Under the pieces are notes generated by a model that saw only the letters and a program-made list of their open reading frames with translations, searched no databases and was not told where the DNA came from. From assembly GCA_022925895.1 (NCBI GenBank), contig JAKSYS010000344.1, forward strand, positions 1 through 63,695: DNA of 63,695 nt. The letters are read 5' to 3'. The translations under genes were made by a program, and so were the position numbers. The stretch is from Fragilaria crotonensis (Eukaryota > Bacillariophyta > Fragilariophyceae > Fragilariales > Fragilariaceae). Shown piece by piece: positions 43,567 through 53,200 of this stretch. Numbering within the stretch: the first letter of the stretch is position 1; the number at the start of each line of letters is the position of its first letter.

Positions 43567-44290
43567 CTGTGTGGCAGCAACAGGGTCACCTTCTTGAGAT
43601 CTCTGGAGCGCTCCAGACGTGTTTGTCTCATGTGCTCTTGGTTCCTGGTGGTGATGGCAGCCATCTGTGTGGCAGCAACAGGGTCACCTTCTTGAGATCT
43701 CTGGAGGCGCTCCAGACGTGTTTGTCTCATGTGCTCTTGGTGCTGAGTGGTGATGGCAGCCATCTGTGTGGCAGCAACAGGGTCACCTTCTTGAGATCTC
43801 TGGAGGCGCTCCTGACGTGTTTGTCTCATGTGCTCTTGGTTCCTGGTGGTGATGGCAGCCATCTGTGTGGCAGCAACAGGGTCACCTTCTTGAGATCTCT
43901 GGAGGCGCTCCAGACGTGTTTGTCTCATGTGCTCTTGGTGCTGAGTGGTGATGGCAGCCATCTGTGTGGCAGCAACAGGGTCACCTTCTTGAGATCTCTG
44001 GAGGCGCTCCAGACGTGTTTGTCTCATCTGCTCTTGGTTCCTGGTGGTGATGGCAGCCATCTGTGTGGCAGCAACAGGGTCACCTTCTTGAGATCTCTGG
44101 AGGCGCTCCAGACGTGTTTGTCTCATGTGCTCTTGGTGCTGAGTGGTGATGGCGGCCATCTGTGTGACAGCAACAGGGTCACCTTCTTGAGATCTCTGGA
44201 GGCGCTCCAGACGTGTTTGTCTCTTCTGCTCACGGTTCCTGGTGGTGATGGCGGCCATCTGTGTGGCAGCTACAGGGTCACCACCTTCTT
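43560..44290 (-). repeat. Coding minisatellite: eight 33-residue repeats at the Helitron N-terminus
   Basis: Eight copies of a 99-nt unit encode MAAITT(QH/RN)QEHMRQTR then LERLQRSQEGDPVAATQ. First and last MAAITT codons are 692 nt apart, equal to 7 x 99 minus 1, which pins a single-base deletion to the copy near 43614. The variants QH and RN alternate, so the true unit is a 198-nt dimer. The encoded sequence is basic and Q/E-rich, probably a helical coiled-coil-like extension. It is not a known Helitron domain to me. Confidence 0.9.
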
Positions 44291-44385
44291 CTTGGTGGGA
44301 CAGGTTGCGAAGTTTGGCACGCCTTTTCCTTGCTGCAATGGCAGCTGGCTTTGTTGATAGTGAATGTTTACTTGGGTGTGACATA

Positions 44386-44872
44386 ATGGTTATATGCTGA
44401 TTGGAAAGAATTGGAAGCAAGGAATTATGTGAGCGGTACAATTACTGTAGGTGTATGAGGTACTGGAGTCTACAGTACAGCGTACAGTACCATACTGTAC
44501 AGTACTCGGAGTACATCTTATAGTGAGTGAGTGTATGTTGTACTGGAGTACAATGTAGAGTCGTAACAGGGACTACAGTACAGCCAGCGTACAGTACTGT
44601 GCAATGACCACCAATAATACAACTTCACGACGCAACCTGCCGTTAATAAAGCGTTATTTTTTTAAAAAACGAAATAACCCACCGTTAATAAAACGTTATT
44701 TGAGTAAGGGTTGACTTTTGGAATCAAAAAATTTGCGTTCATGGGGAGGCCAAGCACCAATACTGGCGAAGCTTCTTGGTTACTGTTTACTTTCAGTACT
44801 CAACCCTGGCGAAGCTCCGTAGTGAGACCACTGTACTGCGTATTGCGCACAGTAAAAAAATTCAGACAGTAT
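44386..44872. other. Helitron upstream flank
   Basis: GTAC-rich sequence (44440-44600) is followed by a duplicated CCGTTAATAAA(G/A)CGTTATTT segment (44641-44660 and 44682-44701). No gene is seen. The 5' end of the Helitron should lie here but was not fixed. Confidence 0.45.
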
Positions 44873-45066
44873 TCATTTGATCCAGTACCCCAGAGTGGTC
44901 ATACTCCGTAACAGACGCACGCACGCACACACGCACACACGCACACAATTAATCCTACTATATTATAAATTAATTGTGTGCGTGTGTGCGTGTGTGCGTG
45001 CGTGCGTGCGTGCGTCTGTTACGGGCGAGTATGACCACATGACCACTCTGGGGTACTGGATCAAAT
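44873..45066. repeat. Repeat B palindrome: direct and inverted copies head to head
   Basis: A direct copy of repeat B (44873-44952) abuts its own inverted copy (44953-45066), making a long near-perfect palindrome. Its centre is ATTAATCCTACTATATTATAAATTAAT. The arms contain the CGCACACA / TGTGTGCG microsatellite and CCAGTACCCCAGAGTGGTCAT. Such a palindrome could extrude as a cruciform and be unstable. Confidence 0.9.
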
Positions 45067-45080
45067 GAATACTGTCTGAA

Positions 45081-45215
45081 TTTCCTACGTTGGTACCATG
45101 GTACTGCATGCTGTAGGGGAAAAAAGTACTGGTACGGAGTACGACCAGGTTGGGGGTACTGTACGTCCAGTTTCCTGTAGTAGACACTCCGATCAAATGT
45201 GAGGTACCCACTAGT
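45081..45215. repeat. Repeat A, right copy, inverted
   Basis: This is the reverse complement of 38564-38701, from TTTCCTACG to GAGGTACCCACTAGT. It is followed by TTTATAATATAGTAGGATAT, the same tail that ends repeat B at 39031-39050. Confidence 0.85.
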
Positions 45216-45235
45216 TTATAATATAGTAGGATATA

Positions 45236-46036
45236 CATGCATTTATCTCTATACCTCTTTTACTACGTTTGTCATACTAAGTACATGTACTCCGAGTGCA
45301 CTACGACCATACCAATCATGACGTACAAGTACTGTACCAGGCTACAGTAGTACAGCTACTCAAGGGCCAGGTACATGTTATACAGTGTACTGTAGTATGC
45401 ATTATGGATACGGATACTTGGCCCATCTATGCATGTACAATGTACAGTACTCCGAGTTCATGAGAGATCAGAATTCCGACAAACCTACTAGTGCCCTAGT
45501 AGTACAAAGAGTGTACAAGTAGGACATCATCCCACGCACGTCTGGGACTGCACTGCCTGTAGAATACAGTACTTGTACTCGTACTCGTACTGCTTTTAGG
45601 AAGGAGGAAGAAGTATGATACAAGTATTGTACGGAGTATTCCGAGTACCAGGTGATGATGTACCCATAAACAGTACCTGGTACCTGGTACAGTACATGAA
45701 CTTGTAGTACTACTGTACCGGTAGAGTACGGTACGCTTACTGCTCTGAGTTCTACTCCAGTAGATACCATATGGTCAAGGATAGTGAACAGTATACTGTA
45801 CTGTAGTGACCTGTCCTTGCATTCTAATCGGATCCGTTCTGAAGTACCGTACTGGCGTCTGGCGTACAGTCATTCCAGTACTTCCGGTTTTCGCGCCAAT
45901 TTGGATACCGTCATTCAAATCCTTCCGAGGTGCTTTGCTGTGTGTTGCATGGGGGTGAAAGCTTAATCTGAGCATTTGTTTCGAGTGTCGATAGTCTCGA
46001 TCGATCCATAGCTGTTTGCATTTTCAGGTCTCAACC
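45236..46036. other. GTAC-saturated intergenic region upstream of MSH6
   Basis: By eye 45241-45780 contains 28 copies of GTAC where about two are expected by chance. No gene is seen. The promoter and 5' leader of MSH6 lie at the right end. A TTTGCATTTTCAG segment just before 46030 could be the acceptor of a 5'-leader intron. Confidence 0.5.
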
Positions 46037-49000
46037 ATGTCGTCGAAGTCGTCATCAAAGAAGACGCCTTCGAGCAGCAAGAGTCTTAAGCAGGGTACGC
46101 TGTTCAGTTTTTTCAGTAAGAAACCAGAAAGTGCAACCAAACCACCATTCCTACCGAACCATCCAATCACTGCGCCTGCGGAGGTTGTTTCGACCCCCGT
46201 GTCATCCAAGGCATCCTCTGTCACTCCCTCGACTGGTGCTACCAACCGCACATCAGTCTCCAAGAATGTTGCTCTATCCCAGGCATGGGAGAAGGTTACC
46301 GTCGGTATGCGCATCGCAGTCTATTGGAAGGACGACGGCAAGTACTACGAAGCCAAGGTATCGGGTCAAAAGAACAAGAACCTCAGATCGGAGTTTACCC
46401 TCGTATACGACAACGGTGACATTGAGCGTATTGACCTCGCCACTGAGAAGTTTAGATTGCTCGACAATGCCGAGCCTCCCAAGAAGAAGCGCCGCCGCAT
46501 AGAAGAAGAAGAGTCGGAAGAGGAGTTTGAATTTGACGAGGACGACGTCGACGAGGATGACGACGAGTCGGAAGTCAAGGAATGGACCAAGGATGACGAC
46601 AAGGAAGATGATTGGATGGTGACCGATGATGAAGAAGAAAGAAAGACAACCCGCACAGCAAAGAGGAAACCGAGCACAAAATGCAAACTCGTCAAGGTCG
46701 TCCGCGTTCCTACGCCAAATACGCCCGCTCCTCGCAAACTGGAAACGAAATTCTCAAACCTTACGCCGGTTTCCGCAAGCAGATCAGCTTCGGTCGTATC
46801 ATCATCAAGTCGGACGTCCGACACTCCGATCGCCTATGTCGACAAAGGGGTGAATCCTTTTGGTGCTCATGTTCACCACCACCTCGAGTTTCTTCGCAAT
46901 CCCAAAGATAGCGAAGGAAGGCCCGTGGATCACCCAGATTACAATCCTCGCACGTTGAAGGTAGATCACAATGAACTAGAACGACACCTTGGAGGGAAAA
47001 TCAGTCCCGGTGTCAAGCAGTGGTGGGACATTAAGGCGCAATACTTCGATACCGTTCTTCTGTTCAAGACTGGAAAATTCTACGAAATGTTCCACATGGA
47101 CGCGGACATTGGTGTGCAGCAGTTGGAATTCTGCTATATGAAGGGTAAGGTGGCACATGCAGGCTTTCCAGAAATATCGTACGGGCAGTTTGCCGATCGG
47201 CTGGTGAGAGCAGGCTATAAGGTGGCGCGAGTCGAACAGACTGAAACACCTGACATGCTCAACGAAAGAAAGAAACAAACCTCGGGGAAGAAGCCCCAGG
47301 TCGTTAATCGAGAAGTCTGCTCCATTATGACCTTGGGGACTCGCACTTTCTGTTACATGGATGACATCAACTCGCTCGAAACCGATGGATCAACATCCGC
47401 GAAACCCCTTCTGGCTATTAAGGAAATCCAGACGCCGCAAGACGAAGAGGGAGGTCCGGTTTGTGAATACGGCGTCACTCTGGTCGATGCTGCCAGAGCT
47501 GTGATTACTATCGGTCAGTTTGCAGATGATGTTCTTCGAAGTCGAATGAATACGTTGCTGACATCCTTTGAACCATCGGAGGTGAGTTTTACTGTTACAG
47601 TCCTGAGGGTGCATGCAAAAGAGTCTTACATTTCATTCCTAGATCATTGTCGAAGGTGGCGAAGGCGGTGCCTCAAAGACTTTGCTATCCCTTATTGAGG
47701 TTTACCAGAGCACCAGTCGCACGCCAGTTGTGATTGAAAACATTGCTTCCTCAACGACGTTCCCTAAATCAACCGCTCTAAGCGAGGACATTCGTCGCAA
47801 GATGGAACGGAAAAGCACCTACATCAGGCCATGGGATGTCAATGAAACCTTGGACGAACTTCACCGCAAGGCGTACTTTCCTCGCGCTTCACGTCAGAAT
47901 GAGGGCAACAAAAGCACTACCCGCTGGCCCAAGGTCCTTCACGCTATCGTGGAAGGTGGCGCCGACTTGGCTGTGTCTAGTTTTGGCGCTGTTGTCTTTC
48001 ACCTTCAACGCAACCTTATCGACCATGAAATCTTGAGCATGGGAACGATCAAGGCCTACATTCCTCCAGCATCATCAGAAGTGGCCAATACACCGCTCAT
48101 GGACGAATTGACCCAAGGCGAGGAACTCGATACCGTTCCTCCCATGACACCCGCCGGGCCAAGCCCTCGCGACCCTCACTTGGGTTTCGATTCCACTGAG
48201 GAGCTGGGAGAGGAAGCAGACATTAATCATATGGCTTTGGACGGTACGACTCTGCAGAATTTGGAGGTACTAACCAATTCTACAACATTTACAACTGCCG
48301 GAAGTCTTTGGTCCAAGATCAATACGACGAAGACTCCCCATGGGTCCCGAATGCTTCGAGCATGGCTGCTCCGTCCCCTTTTTCGCAAGGCCGACATTGA
48401 TCGACGAGCAGATGCCGTAGAAGAGCTTGTTTCTGGCGGAGCGGGCGTAGCCCTCTCAGAAGCTCGACAGGTGTTGAGCAAGTGCGGAGACATTGAACGC
48501 CTCCTTAGTCGTATACACAGTATGAGTGGTACGGCGTCCCAGCCGGACACAGGAGGTATCCACCCCAATGAACGTGCTGTCTTGTATGAAGGTGTGACTC
48601 ATACGAAACGCAAAGTTGGAGACTTTTCAAAATTGTTGAATGGCTTGCGCCACACGACGAGAATCCCAGAAATTTTTGACGGCGTGAAGATCAAGAGCGG
48701 GTTGCTTCGGAAGATAGTATATCCCATCTCCAAGGGTGGCTGCTTCCCTGAAATGGAGAAAGAACTCGACTGGTTCTTTGAGAACTTTGACTGCGAGCTG
48801 GCTGCCAAGGGACTATTCGAACCAAGCAGAGGCGTCGATGAGAATTACGACGAGGCATGCGATTTGGTTCAGCGGATTCGGCGTGAGCTGGAAGACTACA
48901 AGGACGAAATGTGTTCTGAAGTACTTCGAGGGTCATCGCGAACGAGTTGGAAGTATGTTAATACCAAGGATGATTCTAAGGACAAATACATGATCGAGCT

Positions 49001-50207
49001 TCCTGCTAGCATTCGAGTTCCTAACAATTTCATCATCAAGGGAAAACGAGGCAGTGGCAACAAGCAAGTTAACAAATACCGAACAAGAGAGGTCGAAGAG
49101 ATGGTCAAGGAGCTTGAAATTGCTCTAGACATTCAAAAGGATGGCAAGGCTCGCGGTATGCAATTGATCTTCGCGAAGTTCGACTCGAAGCGTAGTCTCT
49201 GGGCTGCCGCGGCTCAAACGACCGCAATGCTAGACGCTTTGGGTTCTTTGGCGGAGGCGTCCGCGAGACCAGGTTTCAGTCGACCATCCATTCTTGCTTG
49301 CCCCCCACATGTCAAGCCATGCATTCACATCGTCCAGGGCCGACACCCTTGCGTTGAAATTACACACAACGGAGGCCAGTTTATTCCGAACGACCTCACG
49401 CTCGGCGATTATGAAGGGCACACTGGAGACGCAGAAAGAGTCCTCCTCCTGTCTGGGCCGAATATGGGAGGAAAATCGACCCTCCTGCGACAGACTTGTC
49501 TTATTTCCATATTGGCACAAATTGGTTGTTTCGTACCTGCGGACGAATGTGCTCTGACTCCTGTCGATCGCATTTTTACGCGACTTGGAGCGTGCGATCG
49601 CATTCTTCTTGGGCAGTCGACGTTTTTCGTCGAGCTCGCAGAGACAGCGAGTGCGCTCCGAGGTGCTACCAGGAGATCACTCGTTATCATGGACGAGTTG
49701 GGACGAGGAACTTCAACGTTTGACGGAACCGCTATTGCAAGTGCCTGTGTGCAGCACCTTGTTCAACAAAACCAATGTTTGACATTGTTTGCGACGCATT
49801 ATCACTCACTTCTGGCGGAATGGCAGCACGAACCAAGTGTGAGGCTTGGACACATGGAGTGCTACGTTGAGAATGAGGTGCAAGAATCAATGGAACAAGA
49901 CCCTGACAAAGACCATAACATTACATTCCTCTACACCTTGGGACGAGGTCCATGCCCTCAAAGTTTCGGCGTGAACGTCGCCAAGCTTGCCGGCTTGCCG
50001 GACGAGGTGTTGTCTCGGGCCAAGCAGAAGAGTGTCAGCTTCGAAAAGGAAATGGGCAGCGTCGACATCGATGAAATCACAGCAGAGGAGGCCACTGAGC
50101 TCTGCTCTCAACTCTCTGCAGCCATCGAGGCAGGCGACGAAATCCAAGCGTACTCGCTTTGGGAAAGACTCAATAGCTCATCTCAACACTCAGTGGGATC
50201 TAGATAA
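46037..50207 (+). CDS. MSH6: DNA mismatch repair protein MSH6 (2 exons)
   Basis: Proposed CDS: join(46037..47581, 47643..50207), 1369 residues. The 61-nt intron (GTGAGT to TTCCTAG) is in phase 0 and joins SFEPSE to IIVEGGEGG. Near the N-terminus QGTLFSFF (residues 19-26) is a PCNA-binding PIP box. A Tudor-like domain follows at about 83-145 (VGMRIAVYWKDDGKYYEA), then an acidic stretch to about 200. The mismatch-recognition motif GKFYEMF supplies Phe348 and Glu350, as in MutS and MSH6. The C-terminal ATPase has Walker A GPNMGGKST (about 1120), Walker B DELGRGTSTFDG (about 1199) and the ATHYHSL motif. MSH6 pairs with MSH2 to recognise base mismatches and small loops in nuclear DNA. The gene appears intact. 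Its stop lies 21 bp from the stop of acetyl-CoA carboxylase on the other strand. Confidence 0.95.
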
Positions 50208-50212
50208 ACGTT

Positions 50213-50233
50213 CATAGATTCAGCTAATCTATG
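50213..50233. terminator. Perfect hairpin between two convergent stop codons
   Basis: CATAGATT (50213-50220), loop CAGCT, and AATCTATG (50226-50233) form a perfect 8-bp stem. It lies between the MSH6 stop and the carboxylase stop, and overlaps the latter. Both mRNAs must read through it in opposite directions. A role in 3'-end formation is only a possibility; chance cannot be excluded for an 8-bp stem. Confidence 0.35.
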
Positions 50234-53200
50234 TCAAGGCTACTAGGATGGCCTCTTTCAGTTGAGCTCTTTCGTCAGGACTCATCAGTCCGTACGCTCG
50301 GGCCAAACCTTCTACTATACCAGCAGCTCCGACGCGTGCTGTGTTTCCACCTGCAGTCAAAACTTGTATCACCTCTTGAGCAACACACGACTTCGTGTAG
50401 GCCAATATCTTCTCCTCCAAGTGTTGATGGGAATGCGCCATCCAAGTCAGCACCGCCTTATCGTCAACCCATTTCGCTTCGTCCATTCCCGGAGTCTGGA
50501 CAAACCAACTCTTGATCAAATTCGAGGCCTCTATCGCTGTTGGGGTCTTGACTCCTCTGCCGACTTCGGCAGCTTCTATAATCTTCTTGCGAAGATCAAA
50601 TTCAGCAAGCTTGCGACGGAGGCGCCAATAGAAGAATGCACGCGACTCTGACCATTCGACCTCGCGTTCGATCACACCCACGGCTTTCATCCTGCCTGGT
50701 GTATCGTGCAGCTCGCAGAATTGGACGGCGATCTGTCCGTAAACTGGAAGAAGTGCGCGTTCTCGCTTCGCAATGAGGGCCTGCACGGATTCCTTGTTCG
50801 TTGGCTCGTCCTCGGCTTCAAGCTGCTTATCAAGTTGTTGGAGTGTGTCGTCGAGTCGGTGCATGGTGGCCAGCAACTCTGCTGTTCGGTACTTCACACT
50901 AGCTGCTCCATTTGCTTCAAGAACCCCGCCGCGTGCAGTCCTAGACGAAGCGTACATTTCCATGGACCCGGCATTGATGGACGCATCCAGCACTACCCAA
51001 GCGCCCCCACGAATCTCAGCGTACGGAGGAATAAATACAAACACAGGTTGGGTGTAGGCAACGAAAGCGTCAACGATCAAAGATCCATACTTCAGCACTT
51101 CATCAAACATATCTCGCTGGCCGCCGCTGAAACCTCTCCAGTTCGCAAACACCATGAGAGGAAGATCCTCAGTGCGAAAGTCGTTGATAGCTTAAGCTGT
51201 CTTGTATGCGCTGTTAGGGAACCAAACACACCCAGCCTGTTGAATGACCGCTTCGGACGCCTTGACGTCAGCAGGATCTGCCGGTTTAATGGCTTCCGCT
51301 GTTCTGTTCTCGGTAATAACGACTCCCATCGGGATACCTCCCAGACGAGCTCTTCCAACGACCACAGTCTTTGCCCAACCGGCCAGAGTTTCGGTGAAAC
51401 TGCCGTTGTCAAAAAATCCACTTTGCCAGATTCCTAGGTCGTCCCTACCACCTGCAAGTAGCATTCGCGGATCGTAAGGAACCCCAGGACTTGGCGTGAA
51501 AGTCACGGGTCTTTCGATGTCGTCGATTCCTCGAATATCTGTGATTGGAAGGATACCACCCCTGCGCGAAGGAACGAACGAAAGCCAGTCAATTGCGGCC
51601 TTGATCGATCGGAGGTGATCAGATTCCACAATGTGAGAGATTCCATTCGGGTACATTATTCCAGGACCTCCCAGCTGATCATTAGTTGAGTAGACATTGA
51701 CACCCATCAATTTATTAAGCGCCTGGTATCCAGTCAGAATGATGGGGGATGCCGTTGCCTTCTGGATAGTACGCTGTCCGAGACGGACCAGATAGGCACC
51801 AATGCCAACCGTTCGTCCCAGGACCAGCGTTAAGGTAAAAATATCTTGATATGCGGAACTCGTTTCGCCAGCAATAAGCCCTGACCCCTTCAGATTCTCA
51901 ACACCAAGGTCGGGTTCTGATCCAATGATATCAGTCACTTTATAGACAATTTCACCATTGTACTTAGCCTCGGTTGTAATGATCTCAGCCTTTGATTCAG
52001 TGAGCATCGCATAGTCCTCCTTGGATACGTAAATGAAATCGAAACCATTCTCCGGCTTCGACGGCTCCTTGAAAGCAACTTTAAATGTCTTCTTCACCCT
52101 CTCTGCCAACCCAATTCGAGCTCCAGAGTTGGCTGCAATGTACAAGCGTGGGATTCTATGCTCTCGAGCATATTCTGATGCCAATTTGAATACAACATCT
52201 TCCCTCGTTCCGAAACTTCCAGCCTTGAAGGTGATGTCGTTAGCAATGAGAACCACTTGGCGCCCTTCAGGATATTCGACGGTCTTTAGCACCATCAGCC
52301 ATGCAACCATGCCAACATCATTCGATCCGGCGCGACGATTCATTTGTACAAGCTCAAGTGAACCATTGAGATAGTCTTCGATAGACCACCTTTTCGATGG
52401 CGAGACCTTGTTCTGAACTACCAGTTCGTGTGTGTACATGACCATGAGTGGTCGTCCGGGGGCTTGTATACCGGACGCGCGATTGGAAGACCCCTTCTGA
52501 TCCCGCCCAGTCGACTCAATCCACTGCTGTTCGACTGCAGCTTCAAATAACGCGGGGAAGTCGTAGCAGTATAGGGTGTCGGACGATTGAGCTGCAGCCT
52601 TGCGTTGCGCATCAAAGGGCCGAGTCAAAGGGTATGGAGTATCTGTACTCATTCCTTCCCATGAGCTGTCGCCGCTGCTGGCTAGACTTGCTTTCGTGCC
52701 TCCGATTAGCTTGAATTCGAGATTTCCTCCCTTCTCGTCTGCAGCCTCGACGTAGGTACTCATAACATGGACATACCCCGTTGGGTTGCTTGCGACCAAA
52801 CGTAGTGCGATGGGAGGCGAGCCTGGTCTGAGACAGCAAACGACCCTGGTTTCAACTTCGACAATGCCAAGCGCCGAAATTCGGGAGCCGTGTCGCTTCA
52901 GTATATCAACAACAACCTGCTCAACAACAACGGGGTCAAGGACAGAATTCTCATTGTGGCTCTCGAGGTTCACAAAGAGGTGATTATCAGATTTGCTCTT
53001 CAACGCAACCACGTCGACAGCGTTCAATGCATCGACAAGAACACGTTCGAAGCTAGAGGAAGAGAAATCTAGTGTGAAACTTATTGCGCGAGCAAACACT
53101 CTGGGTGCCTTGTTTGCTTTCTTGTCTTTCACAAGGGCAGCCGGTCGGGGCGTTGCCTCGTAAAGGTGAACGTGGCACGTCGTTGTATGCTGCCGTCCGA

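Larger units (their letters stand above)
39240..44385 (-). mobile_element. Helitron coding region (Rep + Pif1-like helicase), frameshifted
   Basis: Read on the minus strand from the ATG at about 44383. The N-terminal repeats are followed by a Helitron-like N domain and the HUH Rep nuclease: MTTNPQWPEV, DRPDLVARVFHLKF, GLPHAHVLVIL (HUH-type HAH motif) and the paired tyrosines of VKYLYKYVYKGHDR (about 42270-41600). Next comes a linker with YLDGRYVSASEACWRLF, then a Pif1-type helicase: Walker A GPAGSGKT (about 40570), IIDEITML (40335), GGDFRQVLP (40220), and near the end AYAMTINKSQGQTL and LYVALSRVR. This is the standard order of an autonomous Helitron, a rolling-circle DNA transposon. The frame is broken by at least six single-base indels, so the copy is inactive unless they are sequence errors. 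The terminal TC and CTRR ends with 3' hairpin were not located convincingly. Confidence 0.92.

Noticed and set aside
43560-44290. Regularly spaced repeats that could suggest a CRISPR array
   Set aside because: Units are contiguous 99-nt coding repeats without unique spacers, in a eukaryotic transposon.
43569-44357. 262-codon plus-strand repeat frame (LLLVPGGDGSHLCGSNR-like units)
   Set aside because: It is the reverse strand of the Helitron minisatellite; a 99-nt period keeps any frame open on both strands.
51192-51194. Stop-codon reassignment (TAA = Gln) as explanation of the carboxylase TAA
   Set aside because: TAA ends other intact frames in the window and no other conserved Gln is encoded by TAA or TAG.
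51185-51260. A hidden intron removing the carboxylase TAA
   Set aside because: The surrounding codons ([11 protein letters not shown] before, [12 protein letters not shown] after) are all conserved family sequence, leaving no room for an intron.
50706-51437. 243-codon plus-strand frame opposite acetyl-CoA carboxylase
   Set aside because: Antisense to conserved carboxyltransferase sequence, with no domain of its own.
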